Assembly: GCA_947630875.1 (NCBI GenBank)
Contig: CANRJG010000012.1
Coordinates: 1 to 50,630 of the forward strand
DNA from: an uncultured Lachnospiraceae bacterium
GTDB taxonomy: Bacteria; Bacillota; Clostridia; Lachnospirales; Lachnospiraceae
Direction: 5' to 3'
Length of the DNA: 50,630 nucleotides
Below, one piece after another: positions 34,070 to 43,361 of this stretch; within the stretch, counting starts at the first letter, position 1; each line of letters opens with the position of its first letter. The position numbers and the translations under genes are program-made. The notes below the pieces were generated by a model that saw only the letters and a program-made list of their open reading frames with translations, was not told the DNA's origin and ran no database searches.

Positions 34070-35578
34070 TCAGTTATAATAATCATTCAAGATTTTTCCT
34101 GTAATAGGAACCGCGTGTTCTGCACCGCTGCCTGCGCCTTCCACCAGCACGCAGATGGCAATTTCCGGATTCTGCGCAGGCGCATACCCCACAAACCAGG
34201 AATGGGAATCTCCCTGTGTGCCAAACTCCGCGGAGCCTGTTTTTCCGGCAGCAGTATAATTTCCTCTGGACAGGGATGTGGCGGTTCCGCTAAGCACTAC
34301 TTCTTCCATCAAATCGTGCATTATGGATACTTCCTCATCCGTCATCACCTTTCCGTAGCTTTTGGTAAAGGTTTTGGAAATGGTAACGCCTTTGAAGGTT
34401 TCTACATGATCAATAAAATAGGGTTTCATCAGTTTTCCGTCGTTTGCGATGGCTGCGGCCGTCATCGCCATCTGGATGGGCGTCACAAGGGTTTTGCCCT
34501 GACCGATGACCGTCTGCATCAGTTCATAACTGTCCGTATCCTCCGTCAACAGAAAACGGCTGGTGGAGGTTGGCAGCAAAAGATCCGGTTTCCGGTTAAA
34601 ATGAAAGCTTTCACAGATGTCAATCAGGTCGGAGCGCTTAATCGAAAGTCCGATATTCACAAAGGAACTGTTGCAGGATTTCGCAAAAGACTGTTTTAAG
34701 TCCAGCTGACCATGCCGATTGGAATTATAGCACCTGATCACATTGCCGTCATGTTCTATGGAACCGGAGCAGTCATAGGAATATCCGTCCGTCTGACAGT
34801 TGTTTTCCCGCAGATAGGTCAGCGCGGAAAAAATCTTGAAGGTAGACCCCGGCGGATAAAGCCCTTGCGTCGCCCGGTTTAACAGAAGGCTTTCCACCGC
34901 ATCGTCATCCGAGGTATAATAGTCCCAGTTCGCAAGAATCTCATTGGGATCAAAATCCGGCTGGGAAACCATGGCAAGGACCGCGCCGGTTTTCACATCC
35001 AGAATTACAACAGCGCCGCGGTTGCTGCCCAGGGCATTATAAGCGCTTTCCTGCAGATCCGTGCGAAGCGTCACATAAACATTGTCTCCGGTCAGCTTTT
35101 CATCCTTCAACACCGTGGAAGCCCGGTACAGCGCGTTTGCATGACAAGCCAGCAGTTTGGAGTGGCAGGCCCCCTCAATCCCGGAACCGCCGTTTGCGCT
35201 GTAACCGATTACATGGGCAAACATCCGGCCGTAAGGATAGACCCGCACCTCTTCTGCGCCTTCGGTGTCCGTATAGGCAAGGCGCTGGCCGTCCGCACTG
35301 TATATGCTACCCCGGATATATTTTTCAGACAAAAGATCCAAGCGTCTCCGGTTATAGGAACTGTTTTCAAACCGGGTGCTTTCCGCGGCCTGAAAATAAA
35401 CCAGATAAACAATCAGCCCGATAAATACTGCCAGAAAAAAGAAAGAAATCCACCGTATGGAACGGTTTTTTCGCTTCATGATTTTCGGATCGTCAGCTTG
35501 GGGCAGGATCCTGCTGTCATCATAATAATCATCCTGACTGTCCGCGTACATATTCATCAGATCTATTTCTTTTTTCAT
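34070..35578 (-). CDS. Penicillin-binding protein 2-like transpeptidase
   Basis: A 502-residue class B penicillin-binding protein that crosslinks peptidoglycan outside the membrane. An acidic cytosolic tail of about 40 residues precedes one membrane helix (about 43-64). The transpeptidase motifs are SxxK in PGSTFKI, SxN in KSCNSSF and KTG in AGKTGSAEF. It is short and lacks PASTA domains, as in the PbpA/SpoVD-like proteins paired with FtsW in Clostridia. AGGAGA precedes the ATG. It starts four bases after the FtsW-like stop, so the two form a glycan polymerase-transpeptidase pair. Confidence 0.93.
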   Translation of the reverse strand: MKKEIDLMNMYADSQDDYYDDSRILPQADDPKIMKRKNRSIRWISFFFLAVFIGLIVYLVYFQAAESTRFENSSYNRRRLDLLSEKYIRGSIYSADGQRLAYTDTEGAEEVRVYPYGRMFAHVIGYSANGGSGIEGACHSKLLACHANALYRASTVLKDEKLTGDNVYVTLRTDLQESAYNALGSNRGAVVILDVKTGAVLAMVSQPDFDPNEILANWDYYTSDDDAVESLLLNRATQGLYPPGSTFKIFSALTYLRENNCQTDGYSYDCSGSIEHDGNVIRCYNSNRHGQLDLKQSFAKSCNSSFVNIGLSIKRSDLIDICESFHFNRKPDLLLPTSTSRFLLTEDTDSYELMQTVIGQGKTLVTPIQMAMTAAAIANDGKLMKPYFIDHVETFKGVTISKTFTKSYGKVMTDEEVSIMHDLMEEVVLSGTATSLSRGNYTAAGKTGSAEFGTQGDSHSWFVGYAPAQNPEIAICVLVEGAGSGAEHAVPITGKILNDYYN

Positions 35579-35582
35579 CGGC

Positions 35583-36884
35583 TCATCTCCTGTCTTTCAG
35601 TATGAACAGTCCCTGCAGCATGGCAAACATCAGGACAATTTCCATGGCGCTGCTTCCGCCGTAACTGATCAGCGGTAAGGTAATGCCGGTCAGCGGAATA
35701 AACTTCACGGAACCGCCGATATTCAGCAGCGCCTGCAAAATAAATTCTACGCCGAAACCGATGGCAATCAGACGATAAAAAGGGTCGGCAAGCTGTTTCG
35801 CCGTATCCGAAATCTGCAGAAAACAGGACAGATACAGCAGTATCAGGCAAAGGCCAAATAAAAGTCCCAGTTCCTCACAGATGGCCGCAAACACCAGATC
35901 CGAAATGACCACTGGAATGGTATTCGGAATGCCCTGACAGAGTCCGACACCAAATATGCCGCCGGTACTGATTGCGAAAAGGGACTGCGAGATCTGGCTG
36001 GTATCGCTGCGAATCAGAGAAAAGGGCGTCATCCAGGTATTGACTCTGGTCCGGACATGAGAAAACAGGTGGTAGGCGATGAACGAGGCCAGACAGAACC
36101 CGCCGCCGCCCATCAAAATGTAACGGGATTTTTTTGTCGCCACATAGAGCATCACCAGATACGTGACAAAAAAGATCAGTGCGCCGCCCAAATCTCTGGA
36201 CAGTACCAGCAGCAATACAAATGCCGCGGAAACCACAGAAACCACCAGAAGCTGTTTTAAAGTCGGATATTCATACAGAAAACCGGCGACAAAAAACACA
36301 AACAGAAGTTTGACGATTTCCGTCGGAGAAAAGGTGGATCCGGAAATATCCAGATTGATTTTGGCCCCGTAGGTGGTATGTCCCAAAACCAGCACCGCAG
36401 ACAGCAGTCCCAACCCTGCAATGGCATACAGCCAGGTAAATTTCCGTAAAAACCGGCCCTTTTTCATAATGGCCGGGATAAAGAAAGCGGCCACCGAAGT
36501 GACAAAAATCACCGCGAACTGCTTGAACAGCTTATCCGGATTCAGACGCATGATACAGATAAAACCGATGGCAATAAACATGCAGTAATGGTTAATCAGC
36601 CGTGCATTAGAGCCAGGATAAAACAGCCTGTAAAATTTCATATACGCCAGAAGATACATGACTTCAAAGGGATAAAACACCAGTACGCTGATATCCTTCA
36701 GATTGAGATATAAAATCAGATAGGCAATCAGATGGATGGCAAACAAAAGAATCCGTTGTTTTGTGATGGTACGGGCGCTTCTGTGTTCATCCGTGATTTT
36801 CAGGCCAACGAAGGAATACGCCGTATACAAAACAAACAGAATCAGAATGATGTATTTTGAGATGTCTGTCAGAAGTCTAACCAT
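35583..36884 (-). CDS. FtsW/RodA/SpoVE-type glycan polymerase
   Basis: A 433-residue SEDS-family membrane enzyme that polymerises lipid II into glycan strands. About ten to eleven hydrophobic segments are seen. Family motifs are FSPTEIVKLLFVFF, LSRDLGGALIFF with the catalytic-region aspartate, and the C-terminal PLISYGGSS. An extra hydrophobic N-terminal block (about residues 1-75) precedes the core. It is directly upstream of the cognate penicillin-binding protein and one base after the U32 gene. Whether it serves division or elongation cannot be told. Confidence 0.93.
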   Translation of the reverse strand: MVRLLTDISKYIILILFVLYTAYSFVGLKITDEHRSARTITKQRILLFAIHLIAYLILYLNLKDISVLVFYPFEVMYLLAYMKFYRLFYPGSNARLINHYCMFIAIGFICIMRLNPDKLFKQFAVIFVTSVAAFFIPAIMKKGRFLRKFTWLYAIAGLGLLSAVLVLGHTTYGAKINLDISGSTFSPTEIVKLLFVFFVAGFLYEYPTLKQLLVVSVVSAAFVLLLVLSRDLGGALIFFVTYLVMLYVATKKSRYILMGGGGFCLASFIAYHLFSHVRTRVNTWMTPFSLIRSDTSQISQSLFAISTGGIFGVGLCQGIPNTIPVVISDLVFAAICEELGLLFGLCLILLYLSCFLQISDTAKQLADPFYRLIAIGFGVEFILQALLNIGGSVKFIPLTGITLPLISYGGSSAMEIVLMFAMLQGLFILKDRR

Positions 36885-36885
36885 C

Positions 36886-39009
36886 TTATTCTACTCCTCT
36901 GTCAAAATGTCCCCTGGTATAATTCTGCGGATTTTTCGGAATGGCCGCGCCCCGGACAAAAGCATCCAGTACGGCAGGAAGCTCTGCTGGTGTTTCCGTT
37001 GTAAACATCAGCCGGTAAGACGCGGCATGCAGCGCTTGCAGCTGCCCGGTCCGGTCGGACAGGGACAGTATTTTTGCATTATAAATCGTATTATAACAGG
37101 CAAGGCAGTCCGCCTTTGCGTAAAGTTCCATATTTTTCCGGTCTCTGAAAGCCAGCATACCGCCGTTTTTCCGGCAGCGGTCCGTATTTTTCAGCAGACA
37201 GTTGGCCGTATACATCATCGGATATCTGCCGTAAACCACCAGTTCCGCGGCAGAAAGATCCATTTGTTTCAGTTCATGCCGGTTCAATTCGACAGGCGCG
37301 GTCAGCTGGCTGCAGTATCCATGAAACAGACGCATCGCCGCCCGGTTCATACAATATACGGTAAAATCCGCAATACAGGGCTTTTCCGGGTGAAAATCGT
37401 GCAGGAACATCAGTTCATCCGTGTTTTTCACAAGAAATCCGTCAAATGTTTCATTCAGCACCGGATAAAGAGTCTGCAGTTTGTTTCGAAGAGAGGTTCG
37501 AAAAACTGCCGGCAGGGCGCAGAACACTTCTTTTTTATGTTTGCGTATGGCTTCGCAAATCCAATCGGCCTGTGGTCTGTCCTGCAGGAAAAGATCCAGC
37601 GGCAGATAGATGCGTCCGATCTGCGGATAGTCAAGCAATGCTTCTGCCTGGGTGAAAGACAGTACCGAAGCCGTAAAACAGGGATTTGACGCATTCTTCT
37701 TCACAGATGTTTCTCCGGAGGAAGGAATCTCCTTTTTTTCAGGCGCTAAACGAAAAAAAGGCTTTTTTTCCACCGCCCGGAACTGCTGCAGCGCGTCCCG
37801 GCGCAGGGAATTTAAAGCAGACACGGTCAGAAAAATATCGGGATCCGCTTCGATTTCCAAAGAATCTGCCATATAAGGAAAGTTCCCTGTTTTCTGCAGC
37901 TTTTCCTTTATCTGAGAAAGGGACAGCGGCTGATTTTTCGCAGGGGCACAGACAGCGCCGTATACCGTAATGTCCACGCCCCGGCCATTACTCACCTGCA
38001 GCGCGGCGGGCTGTCCTTTGAAAAACCGGCCAGTCATCTGTACCGGCCTTTTATGTTCCGTAAGGTCCGATGGATCCGGACACTGTACTTCTGCGGTCTT
38101 TCGCGGGGAATCGCTGAGCATGTCCGGTCCATTGTGCCGGTAAAAATAACCGGTATCAAATCCTCTGCGCCGGTACAGCTGTTCCAGCGTCAGCAGATCT
38201 TCCTCTGCAGGCTTACCCGGATATCTGCCTTCCTGCAGCATGTCCAGATATTTTCTGTAAATTCCGGTAACGCCTGCCGCATACGCCGCCTGTTTCATAC
38301 GGCCTTCGATTTTAACAGAATCCACACCGGCATGGCAGATATTTTCCAAAATGGGAAGGGCCGAAAGATCTTTTAAACTAAGCCACTCTTTCTTTTTGCC
38401 GCCAATGGTACATTCCAACCGGCAGGGCTGGGCGCACTTTCCCCTGTTACCGCTGCGTCCGCCGATGAGGCTGCTGTAAAAACATAGTCCCGAATAACAG
38501 TAACACAGGGCGCCGTGGGCAAATATTTCAAGTTCCACAGGACTTTTTTCTTTCAGCGCAGAAATTTCTTTCAGGGAAAGTTCTCTGGGCAGAACCACCC
38601 GTTTTGCTCCCAGTTCCGCAAAAAAACGCAGACCGTCCTCTCCCATCACCGCCGCCTGGGTGCTGATATGTACGGGAAGTTGAGGAAACTGATCCCGCAG
38701 GTACGCAAAAACACCCGCATCCTGTACGATCACGGCGTCCAGTCCTTCCTGATACAGGGGCAGCAAACAGGCATACAGACTGTCGATTTCCCGATCCTTC
38801 AACAGAGTATTAACAGTCAGATAAAGTTTTTTGCCCTGCAGATGGAGATATTCCATCCCCGAAAGCAGTTCTTCTTCGCTGAAATTGGGGGCATAAGCCC
38901 GGGCGCCGTACAAATAGCCGGCGGCATAAACAGCGTCCGCGCCGGCATTACATACCGCAATCAGCGTCTGATAATCGCCCGCCGGTGCGAGCAGTTCAGG
39001 AATTTTCAT
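36886..39009 (-). CDS. U32 family peptidase-like protein with C-terminal extension
   Basis: A 707-residue protein of the U32 family. The N-terminal [11 protein letters not shown] and [21 protein letters not shown] region is the family barrel. The iron-sulphur-type cysteines lie in [13 protein letters not shown] and [14 protein letters not shown]. Characterised relatives (TrhP/RlhA) hydroxylate tRNA or rRNA rather than cleave proteins. The C-terminal half (about 290-707) is the DUF3656-type region. It overlaps ruvB by 14 bases. The ruvA-ruvB-U32 order suggests cotranscription. Confidence 0.88.
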   Translation of the reverse strand: MKIPELLAPAGDYQTLIAVCNAGADAVYAAGYLYGARAYAPNFSEEELLSGMEYLHLQGKKLYLTVNTLLKDREIDSLYACLLPLYQEGLDAVIVQDAGVFAYLRDQFPQLPVHISTQAAVMGEDGLRFFAELGAKRVVLPRELSLKEISALKEKSPVELEIFAHGALCYCYSGLCFYSSLIGGRSGNRGKCAQPCRLECTIGGKKKEWLSLKDLSALPILENICHAGVDSVKIEGRMKQAAYAAGVTGIYRKYLDMLQEGRYPGKPAEEDLLTLEQLYRRRGFDTGYFYRHNGPDMLSDSPRKTAEVQCPDPSDLTEHKRPVQMTGRFFKGQPAALQVSNGRGVDITVYGAVCAPAKNQPLSLSQIKEKLQKTGNFPYMADSLEIEADPDIFLTVSALNSLRRDALQQFRAVEKKPFFRLAPEKKEIPSSGETSVKKNASNPCFTASVLSFTQAEALLDYPQIGRIYLPLDLFLQDRPQADWICEAIRKHKKEVFCALPAVFRTSLRNKLQTLYPVLNETFDGFLVKNTDELMFLHDFHPEKPCIADFTVYCMNRAAMRLFHGYCSQLTAPVELNRHELKQMDLSAAELVVYGRYPMMYTANCLLKNTDRCRKNGGMLAFRDRKNMELYAKADCLACYNTIYNAKILSLSDRTGQLQALHAASYRLMFTTETPAELPAVLDAFVRGAAIPKNPQNYTRGHFDRGVE

Positions 39010-40018
39010 TTGCCGCCTCTTGCATCATATGTTCCAGCCCCAGATGCCGGTATGCTTCCGGCGCAGCCATTCTCCCCCGGGGCGTTCGCTGAATAAATCC
39101 GTTTTTAATCAGATAAGGTTCATATACGTCTTCAATGGTTCCCGCATCCTCTCCGATCGCCGCAGCGATGGTGTCAAGCCCAACGGGACCGCCGTTGAAT
39201 TTGAAGATAATCGTCTGCAGCAGTTCCCGGTCGATATGATCCAGACCAAAGGGATCCACATCCAGCATATCCAGCGCTTCTTTCGCCACTTCCGCTGTGA
39301 TTTTTCCTTCATATCTGACCTGCGCCACATCCCGTACCCGTTTCAGCAGGCGATTGGCCAGCCGGGGCGTTCCCCGGGAACGTCTTGCAATTTCCATAGC
39401 GCCGGTGTCATCGATCCTGATATCCAGCAGTCTGGCGCTTCTTTTCACAATTTCAGACAATTCCTCCGGAGAATAAAACTCCAGACGGCTCAAAACCCCG
39501 AAACGATCCCGTAATGGCGCAGACAGCATCCCCATCCGGGTCGTAGCGCCGATCAGCGTAAAATGCGGCAAATCCAGCCGGATGGATCTGGCAGCCGGTC
39601 CTTTGCCGATCATAATGTCCAGTGAATAATCTTCCATGGCAGGATATAGAATTTCTTCTACCTGCCGGTTCAGCCGGTGCACTTCATCAATAAACAGAAT
39701 ATCGTGTTCCTTTAAGTTGCTCAGCAGCGCAGCCAGTTCTCCCTGTTTTTCAATGGCGGGTCCGCTGGTGATTTTGATATTTGCGCCCATCTCCGAAGCA
39801 ATGATACCCGCTAACGTGGTTTTCCCCAGTCCGGGCGGTCCGTAAAACAGCAGATGATCCAGCGCCTCTTTCCGCTGTTTTGCCGCTTTGATGTAAATAG
39901 ACAGGGTTTCTTTCAATTTTTCCTGTCCGGTATATTCCGATAAATATCTGGGACGCAGGGAATATTCAATCTGCGTATCTTCTGTCGTCAGTTCGGTTGT
40001 AATGATTCGCTTGCCCAT
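38996..40018 (-). CDS. ruvB: Holliday junction helicase RuvB
   Basis: A 340-residue AAA+ motor that drives branch migration with RuvA. Walker A is GPPGLGKTT near residue 60, Walker B is FIDEVHRL, sensor 1 and the arginine-finger region is GATTRMG, and the C-terminal winged helix ends with [11 protein letters not shown]. The start [10 protein letters not shown] is typical. It lies 11 bases after ruvA. No SOS box was seen upstream of the ruvAB pair. Confidence 0.97.
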   Translation of the reverse strand: MGKRIITTELTTEDTQIEYSLRPRYLSEYTGQEKLKETLSIYIKAAKQRKEALDHLLFYGPPGLGKTTLAGIIASEMGANIKITSGPAIEKQGELAALLSNLKEHDILFIDEVHRLNRQVEEILYPAMEDYSLDIMIGKGPAARSIRLDLPHFTLIGATTRMGMLSAPLRDRFGVLSRLEFYSPEELSEIVKRSARLLDIRIDDTGAMEIARRSRGTPRLANRLLKRVRDVAQVRYEGKITAEVAKEALDMLDVDPFGLDHIDRELLQTIIFKFNGGPVGLDTIAAAIGEDAGTIEDVYEPYLIKNGFIQRTPRGRMAAPEAYRHLGLEHMMQEAANENS

Positions 40019-40029
40019 AAAACCTCCGT

Positions 40030-40626
40030 TTAATACAGGTATTTCAATGCTTCACGGATCAGCGGTTCCGGACCCGGCTCTTCCGACTTGCACTTGCGAA
40101 GTGCGGATTTGGCCTCTGCTGCCGTGTACCCCAGACTGACCAGTGCTTCCAATGCAACTGCCTCATCCTCCGAAGTCCCGGCAGGTACGGCGCTGCCCGC
40201 CTGCATCCGTTCTTCAAATGTATCGTCTAAAGAAAATTTGTCTTTCAATTCCAGTATCAGCTTCTGTGCGGTTTTTCGCCCGATACCCGGGGCTTTGCAG
40301 ATGGCGGTGACATCGTCTGACAGAATCGCGAATTTGATATCATTGCCCCGCATAACGGAAAACAGATTCATTGCCGCTTTCGGCCCGACGCCGGAGACGG
40401 TTATCAGCTGTTCAAACAATGCCAGATCCTCTTTTTCGCAGAAACCGTAAAGCGCAATAATTTCCTCTCTGAGATACAGATCGGTATATACTTTGATTTC
40501 CTGCATCGATGCGGCCGCTGCAATGTCATTGGCAGACATGAACACCCGGTACCCCACGCCGCCGCAGTCGATCAGAATATGGTCGCTGCCGATATCGGCC
40601 ACTTCACCTTTTAAAAAACCAATCAT
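40030..40626 (-). CDS. ruvA: Holliday junction DNA-binding subunit RuvA
   Basis: A 198-residue tetrameric junction-binding protein. Domain I is an OB fold ([13 protein letters not shown]). Domain II has two helix-hairpin-helix motifs ([11 protein letters not shown]-like near residue 72 and [13 protein letters not shown] near 110). Domain III ([19 protein letters not shown]) contacts RuvB. It overlaps the Gx transporter stop by four bases, so the repair genes are translated from the same message as the membrane protein. Confidence 0.96.
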   Translation of the reverse strand: MIGFLKGEVADIGSDHILIDCGGVGYRVFMSANDIAAAASMQEIKVYTDLYLREEIIALYGFCEKEDLALFEQLITVSGVGPKAAMNLFSVMRGNDIKFAILSDDVTAICKAPGIGRKTAQKLILELKDKFSLDDTFEERMQAGSAVPAGTSEDEAVALEALVSLGYTAAEAKSALRKCKSEEPGPEPLIREALKYLY

Positions 40627-41147
40627 CCTTGCCTCCTGATATTTTTTCCGGCGCTTTTATCCTGCAGAAAAATACGCGCCGAAATTTCTTTTGTCAATAT
40701 GCCGATCAGAAAACCGCAGACTGCGCCGAAAACTAAAAGATGGGGCAGATAGACCAGACAGGCTTTCGGCTGCAGCAAAACACAGGCCACCGCCAACTGG
40801 GCCATATTGTGGGTCACGCCGCCCAGGATACTGACCCCGATCAGTGAAAAAACGCCCGAACGTCTGGCAAGCAGCATCACGCAGAAAGAGCACAGGCCGC
40901 CGGCCAATGCATACAGCATGGAAAATAAAGAACCGAATGTAAAGGCGGTCAATACAATACGCAGCACCAGCACCAGAAAAGCATCGGATGTTTTGCGCTG
41001 ATACAGGCAGAGCAGCACACAGAGATTCGCCAGTCCCAGTTTGACGCCGGGAATGGCCGGCAGTACAGGAATCAGACTTTCCACATATGCAAATATCATC
41101 GACACGGCGGTCAGTATGCCTAAAATACAGATTCGTTTGATCTTCAT
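40623..41147 (-). CDS. Gx transporter family membrane protein
   Basis: A 174-residue membrane protein of PF07456, named from heptaprenyl diphosphate synthase component I but now called Gx transporter. About five hydrophobic segments are seen. The motif PVLPAIPGVKLGLANLCVLL and the GGVTHNMAQL stretch are typical. The fold resembles ECF-type substrate-binding subunits, so a transport role is likely; the substrate is unknown. It is preceded by a NusG domain II protein, a conserved pairing in Clostridia. Confidence 0.9.
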   Translation of the reverse strand: MKIKRICILGILTAVSMIFAYVESLIPVLPAIPGVKLGLANLCVLLCLYQRKTSDAFLVLVLRIVLTAFTFGSLFSMLYALAGGLCSFCVMLLARRSGVFSLIGVSILGGVTHNMAQLAVACVLLQPKACLVYLPHLLVFGAVCGFLIGILTKEISARIFLQDKSAGKNIRRQG

Positions 41148-41155
41148 CGCTTCAC

Positions 41156-41521
41156 CTACCGTGCAATGGAATCATATTCGCTTTCTTCCGCAGATTCAAT
41201 GGTAATGACAATCTGTGCAGGAAGACAGAGAATGGATTCGTTCGTTTTATGAATGGGCGCCGTCTGCATACAAACCTTGTCCGGACAGTCTGCGTGTCTG
41301 ACACAGACGCTGCCCTCCTGTATCGCCAGTGTCAGCGAAAGATCATTTCTTCCCTCGATCACTGCCTCCGTATCTTCATACAAAGAAAAAGATGCCTCTT
41401 TTTCTTTATTAACATATACGGCTACGACCGGATCTGTGTCTTTCTGCGGCGGAAGCAGCCATTTAGCGGCGACTGCACACAGCAGCAGAATTCCGATCAG
41501 CCAAAAATCTGCTTTTTTCAT
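41156..41521 (-). CDS. NusG domain II-containing protein
   Basis: A 121-residue membrane-anchored protein. One N-terminal hydrophobic helix (about residues 6-22) is followed by an extracytoplasmic beta-rich domain with CVRHADCPDKVCM, a cysteine pattern common in this family. The fold takes its name from an insertion domain of Aquifex NusG; it is not a transcription factor here. It is first in the run leading to ruvAB and has an extended -10 promoter upstream. Function is unknown, probably linked to the Gx transporter. Confidence 0.88.
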   Translation of the reverse strand: MKKADFWLIGILLLCAVAAKWLLPPQKDTDPVVAVYVNKEKEASFSLYEDTEAVIEGRNDLSLTLAIQEGSVCVRHADCPDKVCMQTAPIHKTNESILCLPAQIVITIESAEESEYDSIAR

Positions 41522-41532
41522 AATCAGAAAAC

Positions 41533-41562
41533 ATTATAGCACAGTTCCCGGCATTTGTAAGC
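41533..41562 (-). promoter_or_regulatory. Extended -10 promoter of the NusG-II to PBP2 run
   Basis: On the minus strand TGCTATAAT (41541-41533) is a perfect extended -10, TG-N-TATAAT. The -35 is weak (TTACAA-like about 16 bases upstream). It lies 12 bases before the start codon, so the leader would be very short. Confidence 0.6.
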
Positions 41563-41654
41563 AATTAATTGGTACAACTGCTTTACTTTTCCAAAATGAA
41601 TGATTAAAATAACAACAGATATTAAATTATTTCAAAGGATAAAGGAGTGAAGAT

Positions 41655-42179
41655 ATGAAAACAGTGAAGGATTACATTCTGACCATACCCGATTTTCCGG
41701 AAAAAGGGGTTATGTTCCGGGATATCACGTCGATTCTGCAAAATCCGGAAGGCTTTCATCTGGCCATTGACGAAATGCTGGCCCGACTCAAAAGTCTGGA
41801 TTTTGACGTGATCGCCGGTGCGGAATCCCGCGGTTTTATTCTGGGCGCACCCATCGCATATAAGTTGGGGAAAGCGTTTATTCCCATTCGTAAAAAAGGC
41901 AAGCTGCCCCGGGAAGTGGTCAGCCGGGAATATGCACTGGAATACGGTACGGCTGTGGTGGAAATCCATAAAGACGCCATACTGCCGGGACAGAAAGTAG
42001 TATTGATTGATGATCTGATTGCAACCGGCGGCACTATGAAAGCCGGTGCGGAACTGATTGAAGAACTGGGCGGAGAAGTGGTTAAAATACTGTTTCTGGT
42101 GGAACTGGCCGGACTGGAGGGCCGAAAGCATCTGGAAAAATACGATGTGGAATCCATCGTGGTTTATGAGGGCAAGTGA
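41655..42179 (+). CDS. apt: Adenine phosphoribosyltransferase
   Basis: A 174-residue purine-salvage enzyme that makes AMP from adenine and PRPP. The PRPP-binding motif is VVLIDDLIATGGTMKA near residue 117. FRDITSILQNP and AGAESRGFILG are Apt signatures, and length matches the family. AAAGGAG precedes the ATG. Its last bases overlap the convergent DUF1461 gene by 16 bp and form the first arm of its own terminator. It is separated from the divergent NusG-II gene by 133 bp. Confidence 0.96.
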   Translation: MKTVKDYILTIPDFPEKGVMFRDITSILQNPEGFHLAIDEMLARLKSLDFDVIAGAESRGFILGAPIAYKLGKAFIPIRKKGKLPREVVSREYALEYGTAVVEIHKDAILPGQKVVLIDDLIATGGTMKAGAELIEELGGEVVKILFLVELAGLEGRKHLEKYDVESIVVYEGK

Positions 42180-42850
42180 TACTGCCCTCTTTTTTTACGT
42201 AAAATCAGATACAGCAGCAGACAGAGTACACCGGCGCCGCAGATACACGCCATCATAAAAACCGCACTGTGCAGAAAAAATGTATCCGGGAGAATCTCTA
42301 TAACCGGGTCCGTCGCCGGATCAAAGTACCAGAAGTCATTGTCAAACACCAGACGATGAAAGAGAATGAAGATTTGCTCCCATGCCGCGGCAAACGCAAT
42401 TCCCAGACAAATGGGCAGTCCAATCGTAATGATACCGGCATATTTCAGCCACAAAAAAGCCCGTTTTCGAATGGTAAAGACCAGCATCGGAACCAGCAGG
42501 ACAAAAACACTCAGTGCCGCCCAGGTAAATCCGAAAAAAATCCGCCGCACTTCCTGAAAATGTGCTCTTCCGCTTTCCGACATGGAAAAATCCGGAAACT
42601 GCAGGGTTTTCGGTCCGCCGATGGAAAGGTAAGAAATCAGCACATCATAGTTTCGTAAAACCTGTGCCTCCGTCATCCGGTTTTCTTCCGGAATATGCAG
42701 GGCGCGCAAATCTCTTTTGTAAATTCCTTTATACTGCAGCGTGATGGTCACACTGCAGGAAATGATAAAGAGAACCGCCAGCAAAGCGCACAGCAGCGCC
42801 TTGCCTTTCGATGGTCTATTCGTCTGTATATTCCGGTTCTTCTTCATCAT
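42164..42850 (-). CDS. TIGR01906/DUF1461 family integral membrane protein
   Basis: A 228-residue membrane protein with four clear hydrophobic segments: one after a basic start, two in the middle and one near the C terminus. The extracytoplasmic loop HIPEENRMTEAQVLRNYDVLISYLS and the FHRLVFDNDFWYFDPATDPVIEILPD stretch are characteristic of TIGR01906/DUF1461. Its role is unknown. It overlaps the IbrB-like gene by 35 bases and is probably the last gene of that unit. An ATG one codon later is an equal start. Confidence 0.88.
   Translation of the reverse strand: MMKKNRNIQTNRPSKGKALLCALLAVLFIISCSVTITLQYKGIYKRDLRALHIPEENRMTEAQVLRNYDVLISYLSIGGPKTLQFPDFSMSESGRAHFQEVRRIFFGFTWAALSVFVLLVPMLVFTIRKRAFLWLKYAGIITIGLPICLGIAFAAAWEQIFILFHRLVFDNDFWYFDPATDPVIEILPDTFFLHSAVFMMACICGAGVLCLLLYLILRKKRGQYHLPS
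42168..42196 (+). terminator. Terminator of apt, built into the gene ends
   Basis: GAGGGCA at 42168-42174 pairs with TGCCCTC at 42183-42189, followed by a T-run to 42196. The left arm lies inside the last apt codons and both arms lie in the 3' end of the convergent gene. Confidence 0.88.
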
Positions 42851-43361
42851 CGTCCGCCTTCCATGCCTGACCGAATTTAACGTCTTTAAACAGCGCCGTC
42901 ATTCCCGTGATCTGCTTCAGCCGGAGAATCTCGTCCCGATCCATGCCCAGATGCTTGGAAATCCATGCGTCCGAACGGCCCAGTTCATGCAGTTCACTGA
43001 TAATATTACTCATCAGATCCACATTGTGGGAACCTCTGGCCCGATTGTGACGAATCGTGCTTGCCATCCTGCAGTCAAAAGGCTTATCAATCACGGAGAC
43101 CGGCAGCATGCCGTGTTCCCGTTCAAAAATATCCGGATAATCCAGCATAATACGATATCTGTGGAACCCGTCCACAATCACGTAGATATCTTTGGTTTTC
43201 ACATAATAACATACAATCGGCATAGTATAGCCGTCTTCTTTGATACTGTCATATAATAGCCTTAATTCCGGCGGCGCAACGGAATTCGGATTGTACGTAT
43301 TGGGAACGATTTTTTCAATGGGTACCGCGATTACATGATAAACAGGGCTTTCAAATGTCAT
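42816..43361 (-). CDS. IbrB-like ParB/Srx-fold protein
   Basis: A 181-residue protein with an N-terminal ParB/sulfiredoxin-fold domain. Key parts are VPIEKIVPNTYNPN, LLYDSIKEDGY and VDGFHRYRI, the last being the DGxHR-type nucleotide pocket. A helical C-terminal part contains a helix-turn-helix-like stretch (SDAWISKHLGMDRDEILRLKQ). The arrangement with the preceding PAPS-reductase-fold gene matches the E. coli ibrA/ibrB pair, named for control of immunoglobulin-binding proteins. ATG 43361 overlaps the upstream gene; GTG 43370 is an alternative. Confidence 0.85.
   Translation of the reverse strand: MTFESPVYHVIAVPIEKIVPNTYNPNSVAPPELRLLYDSIKEDGYTMPIVCYYVKTKDIYVIVDGFHRYRIMLDYPDIFEREHGMLPVSVIDKPFDCRMASTIRHNRARGSHNVDLMSNIISELHELGRSDAWISKHLGMDRDEILRLKQITGMTALFKDVKFGQAWKADDDEEEPEYTDE

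Noticed and set aside
36736-37689. Plus-strand 317-residue ORF
   Set aside because: It lies antisense to the ftsW-like and U32 genes, which have strong motifs; its composition is typical of a shadow frame.
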